Source: JAFAXA01 sp963777325
Lineage (GTDB): Bacteria; Pseudomonadota; Alphaproteobacteria; Acetobacterales; Acetobacteraceae
Direction: 5' to 3'
Length of the DNA stretch: 64,000 nucleotides
NCBI GenBank assembly: GCA_963777325.1
Contig: CAVZQE010000022.1
Location: 372,001 to 436,000 of the forward strand
The position numbers and the translations under genes were made by a program. How positions within the stretch are numbered: position 1 is the first letter of the stretch; each line of letters opens with the position of its first letter. Under the pieces are notes generated by a model. That model searched no databases, was not told where the DNA came from, and was given only the letters and a program-made list of their open reading frames with translations. Shown here piece after piece: positions 46,275 through 54,493 of the stretch.

Positions 46275-47435
46275 ATGAGTTCCGGTGGCGCGAGCTGGAG
46301 CATGTCTGTGACGACAACCGTGTCGATCTATCTGGATCTGGTGAGAGTCATCGCGGCTCTTCTCGTTGCATACGGCCATATGACGCAGTCGTTCTTCTCG
46401 TCCGGCGGCAAGGACAGGACGTTCATCGCGACGATGGCGGTAGGGGTTTTCTTCACCCTTTCCGGGTTTGTCATCCGTCATGTGGTCGCGGCGCGGGACC
46501 GGGATGCGAAGACCTATGTCATCGCCCGGCTGGCGAGGATGTATTCGGTGCTGGTTCCGGCGCTGATCCTGTCCGTCGCCGTGAGCTGGGCCGGCGCCGT
46601 GCTCGATCCAGACTTCTACCGCAGTTGGGCCGGCTTCTCGACGTTTCCGGTTCTGCGCATGCTCGGCTGCCTGCTGTTCGTCAACGAAGCCTACGGGATC
46701 GACGCTTCACCCTTCTCCGACAGTCCGGTCTGGTCGCTCGGCTACGAGGTTCCCTTTTACTTTGTGTTCGGAGCCATGTTCTTTGCCCGGCGCTGGCTGC
46801 GGGTTTGCCTCTTGCTGGGATCGCTCGCGCTCTGGGGTCCGAACATCTTCGTCCTGTTTCCAACCTGGCTGAGCGGCGTTTGGCTGTATGGGTTCCTTCG
46901 GAAGCACACCATCCCTCGCTGGATAGGGGCTTGCTGCGCCGTGCTGGCCGGTGCGCTTGCCATGCTGTACCTGAAACTGATCTATCCGAATCAGGACGCC
47001 ATACGATCGTGGATCGAGCCGATCTGGTGGCTTCGGGATCGCTACACGCCGCATTTCCCGATCTTCTATCTCGTCGGAATCCTGGTCTGTCTCTCGCTGC
47101 TGACGGTGCGCGCGTTCGATCGGGAGATAGGCTGGCTGCTGATCCCACTCGCAAAGCCGATCCGGGGATTCGCATCGGCGACATTCTCCATCTACCTGTT
47201 TCATTTCCCGCTGCTGGTGTTCGCGTATCTGATCTCCCACTACGACCGCTCGTCCAGTCCCGCGCGGTCGGTCGTTTTCGTGTGCGTCATCGCTGCCTGC
47301 GTGCTGCTGTCCTCGATCACCGAAGCCCGCAAGGCCATGTGGGCGCGGTGGCTCCGGTGGATGTTCCGGGTCGGGCGGAACTCGGCCGCAAAGACGCGGG
47401 AGATTGCCGGGGAGGGGTTTACCCGATCCGCATGA
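46275..47435 (+). CDS. Acyltransferase 3 family membrane protein (OafA/YrhL-like)
   Basis: 386 residues, about ten helices. YLDLVRVIAALLVAYGHM carries the conserved Arg and His of the family. MAVGVFFTLSGFVIRHVV and SPVWSLGYEVPFYFVFG follow, then FSIYLFHFPLLVFAYL. It transfers acyl groups to surface carbohydrates, by family. Base composition is less GC-rich than surrounding genes and the upstream gap is AT-rich, so it may be acquired. ATG 46275 is used; the ATG before SVTTTVSIYLDL is also possible. Intact. Confidence 0.85.
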   Translation: MSSGGASWSMSVTTTVSIYLDLVRVIAALLVAYGHMTQSFFSSGGKDRTFIATMAVGVFFTLSGFVIRHVVAARDRDAKTYVIARLARMYSVLVPALILSVAVSWAGAVLDPDFYRSWAGFSTFPVLRMLGCLLFVNEAYGIDASPFSDSPVWSLGYEVPFYFVFGAMFFARRWLRVCLLLGSLALWGPNIFVLFPTWLSGVWLYGFLRKHTIPRWIGACCAVLAGALAMLYLKLIYPNQDAIRSWIEPIWWLRDRYTPHFPIFYLVGILVCLSLLTVRAFDREIGWLLIPLAKPIRGFASATFSIYLFHFPLLVFAYLISHYDRSSSPARSVVFVCVIAACVLLSSITEARKAMWARWLRWMFRVGRNSAAKTREIAGEGFTRSA

Positions 47436-48120
47436 GGCGCGGGCCCTGGTCGTGCAGCCACGCGACCGCCGGGTCCATCTCGGCCGCCAGCGTCCGGACG
47501 AGCGCCCAGAAGCGCGGCCCGTGATTCATGTGGCGCAGATGCGCGACCTCGTGCGCCGCCACGTAGTCCTGCACGAAGGGGGGCGCCATGACGAGCCGCC
47601 AGCTGAAGGCGAGCGAGCCGTCCGGCGCGCAGCTGCCCCAGCGGCTGATCGTGTCCTTCACTGTGATCCGCCTTGCGCGCAGGCCCGCGCGGCCGGTCTT
47701 CTCGGCGACGAGCGCGGACAATCGCCGCCTCGCCTCGGCGCGCAGCAGATCGAGCACCCGGCGGCGCAGGAACTCGGGCGCGCCCGCGACATGGATGGCG
47801 CCCGCCGCGAACCAGGCGCCGCCACGGCTGTCCGGCACATGCCGGATGAGGTGCCCGACGCCGCAGACGGGAACGATCGCGCCCTCGGCGAACGGCACGG
47901 CGACCGGCAGGGAAGCGAGCCGGTCCGCCACCCACTCCGCGTGGGTGCGCAACAAGGCGAGCCCGGCGGGCCGGCCGGCCCGCGGCGGCAGGGTGACGAC
48001 CACCGCGCCGTCGCGCGGCCGGATGCGCAGGCTGACCCGCCTCGCGCGGGCGCTGCGCCGCCATTCGACGCGGGCGGGACCGTGCGGAAGGGGCAGCAGT
48101 TCGGACTCGGGCAGGTCCAT
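47419..48120 (-). CDS. YgjP-like (DUF45) zinc-dependent hydrolase
   Basis: SprT/YgjP-type zincin of about 233 residues. ARRVSLRIRPRDGAVVVTLPP is the N-terminal motif. RITVKDTISRWGSCAPDGSLAFSWRLVMAPPFVQDYVAAHEVAHLRHMNHGPRFWALV contains the His-Glu-x-x-His site and the trailing Asn-His. The start is at 48120 (MDLPESEL), inside a longer open frame. The 3' end overlaps the acyltransferase end by 17 bases. Substrate unknown. Confidence 0.85.
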   Translation of the reverse strand: MDLPESELLPLPHGPARVEWRRSARARRVSLRIRPRDGAVVVTLPPRAGRPAGLALLRTHAEWVADRLASLPVAVPFAEGAIVPVCGVGHLIRHVPDSRGGAWFAAGAIHVAGAPEFLRRRVLDLLRAEARRRLSALVAEKTGRAGLRARRITVKDTISRWGSCAPDGSLAFSWRLVMAPPFVQDYVAAHEVAHLRHMNHGPRFWALVRTLAAEMDPAVAWLHDQGPRLMRIG

Positions 48121-48152
48121 CCGGGGAATTGGATGCAGCCCGCCCCGATTCG

Positions 48153-48626
48153 TCAATTCCGTCGCGGGGGGCGCGGGTTCCGGCCGGGCCAGGTCACGAC
48201 ATGGTCCTCGAGCGGCCCCGCATACCGCTCGTCGATCGCGCGCCCGCGCACGGAAATCCCCGCCTCGTGCACGGTCTCGGGACTGCCCGAGACCAGCGGG
48301 TGCCACCAGGCGAGATCCCGGCCCTCGGCCACCCGGCGATAGGCGCAGGACGGCGGCAGCCAGTTGATCTCGGCCAGGGCGGCGGGGGTGAGATGGACGC
48401 AGTCCGGAACCCGCTTCTGCCGCCGCTCGTAGTCGCGGCACCGGCATGTGCCGGTGTCGAGCAGGCGGCAGGAGACGTTGGTGAAGGCGATCCGCCCGGT
48501 GTCCTCGTCCAGCAGCTTATGCAGGCAGCAGCGGCCGCATCCGTCGCAGAGCGATTCCCATTCCGCCCCGTTCATCTCGTCGAGGCGTTTCGACTTCCAG
48601 AAAGGGACGGGGGCGACCATACGCAC
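48153..48626 (-). CDS. YcgN/UPF0260 cysteine-cluster protein
   Basis: MNGAEWESLCDGCGRCCLHKLLDEDTGRIAFTNVSCRLLDTGTCRCRDYERRQKRVPDCVHL carries the conserved Cys residues of UPF0260, probably a metal or iron-sulfur site. PPSCAYRRVAEGRDLAWWHPLVSG and SVRGRAIDE complete the family signature. 157 residues, normal length. ATG 48626 or 48620. It is 32 bases upstream of the YgjP gene on the same strand. Confidence 0.87.
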   Translation of the reverse strand: MRMVAPVPFWKSKRLDEMNGAEWESLCDGCGRCCLHKLLDEDTGRIAFTNVSCRLLDTGTCRCRDYERRQKRVPDCVHLTPAALAEINWLPPSCAYRRVAEGRDLAWWHPLVSGSPETVHEAGISVRGRAIDERYAGPLEDHVVTWPGRNPRPPRRN

Positions 48627-48638
48627 AACTTACTCGAA

Positions 48639-49034
48639 ATGGCAGCGACGGAGAAAGCGCGATCGCTTATGATGGCGCGCGTGGTCCCATCACCCGCGAG
48701 CGCAAGGCTGCGGCAGGTCTGCCTCGCCTTTCCCGAAGCGCACGAGGAGCAGGCCTGGGGAGACCCGACCTACCGGGTGCGCGGCAAGATCTTCGCAATG
48801 GAAAAGCGCGGCGACGGTCGCCTGTCGGTCTGGTTCAAGGCCCCGGCGGGCATGCAATCGGTGCTGGTGAACGCCGGGCCGGACCGCTTCTTCGTCCCGC
48901 CCTATGTCGGCGGCAAGGGATGGGTCGGCTTGCGTCTCGACCACGGGCCGGATTGGGGCGAGGCGGCGCAGCTCATCCACGGCAGCTACGCGCTGATCGC
49001 GCCCAAGCGGCTGGCGGCGAAGGGCGGCGCCTAG
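48639..49034 (+). CDS. MmcQ/YjbR family protein
   Basis: LRQVCLAFPEAHEEQAWGDPTYRVRGKIFAMEKRGDGRLSVWFKAPAG and the following FVPPYVGGKGWVGLRLDHGPDWGEAAQLIHGSYALIAPKRL match the MmcQ/YjbR fold, which resembles a DNA-binding winged helix. Starts at 48639, 48669 or 48672 are all in frame. Function unknown. It is divergent from YcgN and convergent with the SYLF gene. Confidence 0.8.
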   Translation: MAATEKARSLMMARVVPSPASARLRQVCLAFPEAHEEQAWGDPTYRVRGKIFAMEKRGDGRLSVWFKAPAGMQSVLVNAGPDRFFVPPYVGGKGWVGLRLDHGPDWGEAAQLIHGSYALIAPKRLAAKGGA

Positions 49035-49843
49035 CGCCGGGGCGGTGGCAGGGACTGCTCCTGCACCGGGGCGCGAGTCACCGGTCCGCCCGTGATGGGC
49101 GCCTCGGCGGTCTGGGCTCCGGCCATGCGCGACTGGGCGGTCCCCATCACTTGTCCCCCCATCGCCGGTCCCTGGCCGCCATAGCGCGTCAGCACCTCGC
49201 GCAGCGGGTCGGCGCCCGGATTGCTGACCGCCATGTCCATCACGATCGAGCGCGCCGCGAGATCCCGGCCGTAATAGGCCCGGTTCCAGGCGGTGCGCGT
49301 CGTCATGACGCTGCCCTGGAGGGAAATCCCGGCGAACAGCCCGCGCGACTTGGCGGCGATGACGATGTCGGCCCCGAGACCGGCGGTGGTCGCGCCGCCC
49401 ACGCCCGCGCCAAGGCTCGCGATCGCGATCCCGGCATCGGCGCCGAACTTGAACTGGCTGTCCATCACCGCATTCAGACCCTTCACGGTGAGGATGATCA
49501 TCATGACTTCGCTGTCCTGGATGCCGGCCTGAAATCCGGCGCTGCCGCTGCCAATGCCGTAGAACGCCGGATACGACCACGATCCGGCGCCGTCGCGCGC
49601 CACCAGCACGCAGTCGCCGCCCGATCCGCCGAAGATGAACGCCGCCTGGAACACCTGCGGGCAGATCATCACCGCGCGCGCGCTCTTGAGCGCGCCTTGC
49701 GGATTGCCGTTCCGCGCATCCTGCATCAGATCCTGAACGGTGAGCGTGGCGCGATCCACCACCGCCTGCTGCTCCATCTGGGCATGGGCCGCCGCCAGAG
49801 GCGCGACCAGGAAGGCGGCGGCGGCGAGTAGGCTGCGGATCAT
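49031..49843 (-). CDS. Exported SYLF-domain lipid-binding protein
   Basis: MIRSLLAAAAFLVAPLAAAHAQ is a signal peptide, which puts the start near 49843, not 49939. The SYLF (Ysc84-like) domain follows: SARAVMICPQVFQAAFIFGGSGGDCVLVARDGAGSW, PAFYGIGSGSAGFQAGIQDSEVMMIILTVKGLNAVMDSQFKFGADAGIAI and SRGLFAGISLQGSVM. It binds phosphoinositide-like lipids in eukaryotic relatives; the bacterial role is unknown. The C-terminal 60 residues are a Gly/Pro/Gln-rich tail. Confidence 0.85.
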   Translation of the reverse strand: MIRSLLAAAAFLVAPLAAAHAQMEQQAVVDRATLTVQDLMQDARNGNPQGALKSARAVMICPQVFQAAFIFGGSGGDCVLVARDGAGSWSYPAFYGIGSGSAGFQAGIQDSEVMMIILTVKGLNAVMDSQFKFGADAGIAIASLGAGVGGATTAGLGADIVIAAKSRGLFAGISLQGSVMTTRTAWNRAYYGRDLAARSIVMDMAVSNPGADPLREVLTRYGGQGPAMGGQVMGTAQSRMAGAQTAEAPITGGPVTRAPVQEQSLPPPRR

Positions 49844-49889
49844 CGTGATCTCCCCTGATCGGCGCGACGCCGGACGATGGTTCCGGATG

Positions 49890-50510
49890 TCAGTACCCCG
49901 GCAGCTCGTTGACGCACACCACCCGCCATGCGTCGCCATGCCGCTCGATTCGGGTCAACGAAAGATTCTGTAACGCGAGATGCAGCGCGTTGTCGGCCTC
50001 GATCCGCAGCGCGTGCGCGACCGCCGCGCGGATGGCGCCGCCGTGGCTCACGATGATGACGTCTCCTTCCGGGCACTCCCGCGCCAGCGCCTCCAGGCGC
50101 GCGCCCACGCGCTCGATGACGTCGCGCATGCTCTCGCCGCCCGGCGGCCGTTCCTCGCCGCCGAGCGGCCAGAAGGCGTGCGCGGGCAGGCTCAGCCGCG
50201 CCGGTAGCTCCGCATGCGGCAGGCCCTGCCACGCCCCGAGCGCCTGCTCGACCAGCGCCGGCTCGACGCCGAGTTCCGCGCGCGGGTAGCCGGCGGCGAA
50301 GATCGCCTCCGCCGTGCGCCGGGTCCGGGACAGGGGCGTCACGCGCCAGACCGCCTGGCGCGGCAGGCGGCGGGCGAGCGCCTCGTACATCGGCCCCTCG
50401 GCGGCGAGGCTCGTCTCGCAGAGCGGCACGTCCATCGTGCCGTACAGCACGGCGCGCGCGTTCTCCTCCACGATGGCGTGGCGGATCAACCAAAAGCGGG
50501 TCAGGGTCAC
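49890..50510 (-). CDS. Histidine phosphatase family protein
   Basis: 206 residues. RFWLIRHAIVEENARAVLYGTMDVPL contains the catalytic Arg-His. VTPLSRTRRTAEAIF, EQALGAWQGLPHAE and DVIIVSHGGAIRAAVAHAL (second His) complete the phosphoglycerate-mutase-like site. GTG 50510 overlaps the stop of the ABC permease. An alpha-ribazole or sugar phosphatase is possible. Intact. Confidence 0.87.
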   Translation of the reverse strand: MTLTRFWLIRHAIVEENARAVLYGTMDVPLCETSLAAEGPMYEALARRLPRQAVWRVTPLSRTRRTAEAIFAAGYPRAELGVEPALVEQALGAWQGLPHAELPARLSLPAHAFWPLGGEERPPGGESMRDVIERVGARLEALARECPEGDVIIVSHGGAIRAAVAHALRIEADNALHLALQNLSLTRIERHGDAWRVVCVNELPGY

Positions 50511-51334
50511 TCTCCGATGCTGAGCAGCGCGCCGCGTTCGCGGGCGCTCCGGAATTGCCGTGCGAACAGCAGGACGGAAGCCGCCGTCCAGGCCGCGTTC
50601 AGGCCCACCGCCCAGGCGAGATGCGTCCAGGCGATCCGGCCGTTGAGCATGGCCGCGCGCATGCCCTCGAACACATGCGCGGACGGCAAAGCGAGCGCGA
50701 TCGGCTGGATCGCGGCGGGCAGGACCGAGACCGGATAGAACACGGCGGACAGGGGCGTCAGGCCGAACAGCAGCGACCAGGCGAGCGCCTCCGCGCCCGC
50801 GCCGTGGCGCAGGATGAGCGAGACGACCCCGAGCGCGACCCACCACCCCATGACGAGCAGGTTCGCGAACAGCAGCACGATCACCGGGCCGATCGAGAAC
50901 AGGTTGAAGGCATACAGCAGCCAGGCGACCAGGATCGCGGGCAGGACGCCGGTCAGCATGCGCAGGAGCGACATGCCGAGCAGGGCCGCGACCAGCTCCC
51001 ATGGCCGCAACGGGCTCACGAACACATGGCCGAGATTGCGCGACCAGATCTCTTCCAGGAAGCTGATCGCGACACCCGTCTGGCTCCTGAGCGCGATCTC
51101 CCACAGCAGCACGCCGCCCAGCAGGACGCTGCTGGCGGCGACAAGCGCGCTCCCGCCCGCGCGGGCGGTGATGAAGGAGGCCGTGAAGCCCCAGACGCAC
51201 AATTGCAGGATCGGCCAGTACGCGAGCTCGATGACGCGCGGCCAGGAGCGGCGATAGAGCGCGATGTGGCGGTACATCATGCCCCAGATGCGCCGGAGCG
51301 AGGCGGACCGGTCCCAGCGCCGCATGCCGCTCAC
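50507..51334 (-). CDS. ABC-2 type transporter permease
   Basis: 275 residues, six helices. LRRIWGMMYRHIALYRRSWPRVIELAYWPILQLCVWGF is the N-terminus, SQTGVAISFLEEIWSRNLGHVFVSPLRPWELVAALL the conserved cytoplasmic loop, and LFGLTPLSAVFYPVSVLPAAIQPIALALPSAHVFEGMR the last helices. The start is GTG 51334 (or ATG 51325). Its ATPase is at 52803-53546, now on the far side of the IS110 element. The substrate is unknown. Confidence 0.85.
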   Translation of the reverse strand: MSGMRRWDRSASLRRIWGMMYRHIALYRRSWPRVIELAYWPILQLCVWGFTASFITARAGGSALVAASSVLLGGVLLWEIALRSQTGVAISFLEEIWSRNLGHVFVSPLRPWELVAALLGMSLLRMLTGVLPAILVAWLLYAFNLFSIGPVIVLLFANLLVMGWWVALGVVSLILRHGAGAEALAWSLLFGLTPLSAVFYPVSVLPAAIQPIALALPSAHVFEGMRAAMLNGRIAWTHLAWAVGLNAAWTAASVLLFARQFRSARERGALLSIGE

Positions 51335-51588
51335 TGGTGCACCTTTTGGCGGGCGGGTGCGGAGCCGCGGAGCGGCGTAGCATCGGCCCGCCCGAGCACC
51401 TGTCGTGACGGCCTACGGCGCTCGCCCGTCGAGGGCCCGCGTGAGACCCGCCGCACGGCAGGTGCCGGGAGTTCGAGACGGACCACAGGGTGAAGCGCCA
51501 GTGCCTGCCGGCCAGAGCGCCTGTCAGTAAGCGATCCGCACGATCTCCCGGCTCGGGTCAGATTACTCCAATCCGAGGAGACGTACGC
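51335..51588 (+). ncRNA. Candidate bridge RNA in the left end of the IS110 element
   Basis: IS110-group elements are known to express a bridge RNA from the end upstream of the transposase. Here GCGTGAG (51439-51445) is the exact complement of the target's right half CTCACGC (52802-52808). ACGGCGCTC (51415-51423) matches the target's left half ATGCCGCTC at seven of nine positions. A stem CGGCAGG/CCTGCCG (51455-51461 with 51504-51510) encloses GCGCCAGTG (51495-51503), which pairs with the element's left end CACTGGTGC with one G-T wobble. A left donor match is weaker (CAGGTG at 51459-51464, as in the right end). The complementarity is read by eye. Confidence 0.55.
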
Positions 51589-52777
51589 GTGCCATCGTTC
51601 GTAGGACTGGATTGGGGCGGCGCAAGCCATGCCGTCTGCGTGATCGACGACGCGGGCCGCGTCGTGGCTCGTGTCGTGGCCCGCCACGATGCTGCGGGTC
51701 TTGTCGATCTCCTTGCTCGATTGCGCCGTGTTGGCCCGCCGAAGGCGCTGCCGGTCGCCATCGAGCGCCCCTCCGGCCTCGTGGTCGACGCTCTCGTCGA
51801 GGCCGGACACCCGGTGATCCCGATCCATCCAAACGTCTTGAAGGCCTGCCGTCCCCGTTACCGCGCCGCCGGGGGTAAGAGCGACCCAGGCGACGCTTTC
51901 ATGCTGGCCGATGTCCTGCGCATCGACGGACACCGCTTCCGGCCGCTGACCGGCCTCTCCGACGAGATCAGAGCGCTCCGGGCCCTGGTGCGAGGCCGCG
52001 ACGACCTCGTCGCCCAGCGGGTCGCGCTCGCCAATCAGAATCCGAAGCCTCCTGGAGAGCTTCTGGCCCGGCGCCGCCGCGATCGACAGCCCGATCGCGC
52101 TCGCCTTCCTGCTCCGCTATCCCACGCCCGACAGCGCCGCCCGCCTCGGGAGCAAGCGCATGGCCGCCTTCATGGCCCAGAACGGCTATTGCGGACGCCG
52201 CTCCCCGGACGAGCTCCTGGCCCGATTGCGGGCAGCCCCGACAGGCCTCACCGGAGGTGTCGAAGCCGACGCCAAAGGCGAGCTGGTCCGAGCCCTTGCA
52301 GCCGTCCTCGAGCCCCTCGTTGCCGAGATCGCCAAGCTCTCCGCCGGCATCGAGCACGCTGTTGCCGACCTGCCCGACGGCCAGATCGTCATGTCCTTCC
52401 CGCGCGCCGGACGCATCTGCGCCGCTCAGATACTCGCCGAGCTCGGCAGCCGGGACCGCTTCCAGACGGAGAACCAACTCGCCGCCGAGGCCGGCGTGTC
52501 GCCCGTGACCCACGCCTCCGGCAAGAGCCGCGGCGTCTTCCGGTGGGCTTGCAATCATCGCCTCCGGCGCGCCCTCACCTGCTTCGCCGACAACTCCCGT
52601 CACGCCTCCGCATGGGCCGCCGACATCTACCGCAAGGCACGAGGCCGCGGTTGCAAGCACCAGCACGCCATCCGCATCCTGGCTCGCGCCTGGCTTCGCG
52701 TGCTCTGGAAAGCTTGGCAGGACGGCACCCGCTACGACCCAGCCAAACACGCCGCAACCCTCAAGCTCGCAGCCTGA
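51589..52777 (+). CDS. IS110-family transposase (one frameshift)
   Basis: DEDD-type serine recombinase-like transposase. The RuvC-like half has FVGLDWGGASHAVCVIDDAGRVVARVV and PVAIERPSGLVVDALVEAGHPVIPIHPNVLKACRPRYRAAGGKSDPGDAFMLAD (catalytic Asp, Glu, Asp-x-x-Asp). After a break near 52040 come ESFWPGAAA, a coiled-coil region, and the Tnp_20 half, SFPRAGRICAAQILAELGSRDRF then AEAGVSPVTHASGKSRGVFRWACNHRLRRAL with the catalytic Ser. GTG 51589 follows GAGGAG. The end is at TGA 52777. Confidence 0.88.
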
Positions 52778-52802
52778 AAACAAACAGCTGGACACAGGTG
52801 TC

Positions 52803-53546
52803 TCACGCCGCCGCCGTCGCCCGCCGGCGGCCGCGGGCGATGTCCAGGAACACCTCCTCCAGATCGCTCCGCCCGTAGCGGTCGAGCAGCGCGGCGGGGC
52901 TGCCCTGGTCCACGACGCGGCCCTGCTTCAGCATCAGCACATGCCCGCAGAGGCGCTCGACCTCGGCCATGTTGTGGGAGGCGAGCAGGATCGTGCAGCC
53001 GCTCTCCGCCCGGTAGCGCTCGAGCCAGCCGCGCACCATGTCGCCGGTATCGGGGTCTAGGCTCGCGGTCGGCTCGTCCAGCAGCAGCACGTCGGGGCGG
53101 TTGATCAGCGACTTCGCGAGCGCGACGCGGGTCTTCTGCCCGGCGGACAGGGTTCCGGCCTCCCGGCCGAGCAGCCCGGTCAGATCGAGGGCCTCCGCCA
53201 GGTCCGCAATCCGTTGCTCAGGATGCGCGACGTCGTAGAGATGCGCGTAGACGCGCAGGTTCTCGGCGACCGACAGCCGGAGCGGAAGGGCGATATAGGG
53301 CGAGGAAAAGTTCATCCGGGCGAGGGCCGTAAACCGGTCCTTGAGCATGTCGTGGCCTAGAATGCGGATGCTTCCCGCCGTCGGTATCAGCAGCCCGAGC
53401 AGCATCGCGATCGTCGTCGTCTTGCCGGCGCCGTTGCCGCCGAGCAGGCCGACGGTCTGGCCGCCGGCGACCGTGAAGGCGATGCGGTCCACCGCCAGCA
53501 CATCGCCGTAGCGCTTCGTGAGATCCCGGACCTCGATGACATCCAT
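52803..53546 (-). CDS. ABC transporter ATP-binding protein
   Basis: About 247 residues. GLLGGNGAGKTTTIAMLLGLL is the Walker A region, TLSAGQKTRVALAKSLINRPDVLLLDEPTASLDP the signature and Walker B, and LLASHNMAEVERLCGHVLML the H-loop. The start is ATG 53546 (MDVIEVRDLTKRYG); the open frame begins at 53582. Its partner permease at 50507 has been separated by the IS110 element. Exporter of the ABC-2 type, substrate unknown. Confidence 0.9.
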   Translation of the reverse strand: MDVIEVRDLTKRYGDVLAVDRIAFTVAGGQTVGLLGGNGAGKTTTIAMLLGLLIPTAGSIRILGHDMLKDRFTALARMNFSSPYIALPLRLSVAENLRVYAHLYDVAHPEQRIADLAEALDLTGLLGREAGTLSAGQKTRVALAKSLINRPDVLLLDEPTASLDPDTGDMVRGWLERYRAESGCTILLASHNMAEVERLCGHVLMLKQGRVVDQGSPAALLDRYGRSDLEEVFLDIARGRRRATAAA

Positions 53547-53638
53547 CCGCAAGCCATTAAGGAACGCGGGGCGGCGCGCCAAGGGGCGGCGGCCCGGAAG
53601 CCCTCCCCTCGCCGGGCGCGCGGCTGTAGCTTGTCCGG

Positions 53639-54346
53639 ATGGAGTATGTCACCAGGGCCCCCGCCACCCTGCCCGCCGGACAGCGCATCTACGCCATCGG
53701 CGACGTGCATGGCTGCGCCGACCGGCTGTCCGCCCTGCACGCCCGGATCGAGGCGGATTTGACGGCCCGGCCCGCTGCATGCGCGACCGTCGTGCATCTC
53801 GGCGATTACGTCGATCGTGGTCCTGCCAGTGCCGCCGTGATCGCGGCCCTCCTGCAGCGGCCCCGGCTCGGCCGCGCGCCGGTGATCAACCTGCGCGGCA
53901 ACCACGAGGAGATGATGCTGTGGGCGCTCGGCGGTGCGGACGTCGAGCTTTGGCTGCAGAACGGCGGCGCGGCGTCGCTCCGCAGCTGGGGCGTGCCGCC
54001 GGGCGTCCGGCCGGCCAAATGGGCGCAGTGGATTCCGGCCCAGCACATGGCCTTCCTGAAGGGCTTGCGGCTGAGCTGGGCGGCGGGGCCGTATCTGTTC
54101 GCGCATGCGGGCATCCGTCCGGGGATACGGGCCGACCTCCAGTCCGCCGCCGATCTTCTCTGGATCAGGGAGCCGTTCCTGTCCTCGGCCGACGATTTCG
54201 GGGTGGTCGTGGTCCACGGCCACACGCCGCAGGCCGAGCCCGTCGTCCGGCCGAACCGGATCGGCATCGACACCGGCGCCGTGCTCGGCGGCAAGCTGAC
54301 CTGCGCCGTGCTGGAGGAGGATCGGGTCGCCTTCCTGTTCGCGTGA
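53639..54346 (+). CDS. Metallophosphatase family serine/threonine-type phosphatase
   Basis: 235 residues. YAIGDVHGCADRL near residues 18-30, VVHLGDYVDRGPAS near 51-64 and INLRGNHEEMM near 82-92 are the metal-binding signatures; HAGIRPG and VVVHGHTPQAEPV supply the later His residues. It could act on phosphoproteins or diadenosine polyphosphates. ATG 53639. hldE follows on the same strand after a repeat-rich leader. Confidence 0.88.
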   Translation: MEYVTRAPATLPAGQRIYAIGDVHGCADRLSALHARIEADLTARPAACATVVHLGDYVDRGPASAAVIAALLQRPRLGRAPVINLRGNHEEMMLWALGGADVELWLQNGGAASLRSWGVPPGVRPAKWAQWIPAQHMAFLKGLRLSWAAGPYLFAHAGIRPGIRADLQSAADLLWIREPFLSSADDFGVVVVHGHTPQAEPVVRPNRIGIDTGAVLGGKLTCAVLEEDRVAFLFA

Positions 54347-54350
54347 CGCC

Positions 54351-54434
54351 CAATGGGACGCCCTTTGGGACGCCCAATGGGACGCCCTTTGGGACGGCCA
54401 ATGGGACGCCCAGTGGGAAGACCAGTGGGACGGC
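54351..54434. repeat. 12-bp minisatellite in the hldE leader
   Basis: Seven 12-base units. CAATGGGACGCC and CTTTGGGACGCC alternate, followed by CAGTGGGAAGAC and CAGTGGGACGGC. It starts four bases after the phosphatase stop and lies between two tightly spaced genes. If translated from 54353 it would give Met-Gly-Arg-Pro-Leu-Gly-Arg-Pro repeats. Confidence 0.9.
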
Positions 54435-54493
54435 GGGGGGACGGCGGGGCCGGAACACTTGCCACCGGCTGCCCGCGTCTCTACCCCTCCTCC

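Larger units (their letters stand above)
51335..52801 (+). mobile_element. IS110-family element between ABC permease and ATPase genes
   Basis: About 1.47 kb. The flanks share CTCAC (51330-51334 and 52802-52806). Closing the gap gives GCGTGAGCGGCATG on the minus strand, where the ATPase TGA and the permease GTG overlapped (GTGA); the insertion split them and left both reading frames whole. The long 5' non-coding end (254 bases) and short 3' end (24 bases) fit the IS110 group, with no long inverted repeats. Confidence 0.82.

Noticed and set aside
54351..54434. CRISPR array
   Set aside because: The 12-base units are contiguous with no spacers and no cas genes lie nearby; it is a minisatellite. 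The arrays at 15233 and 36595 are rejected likewise.
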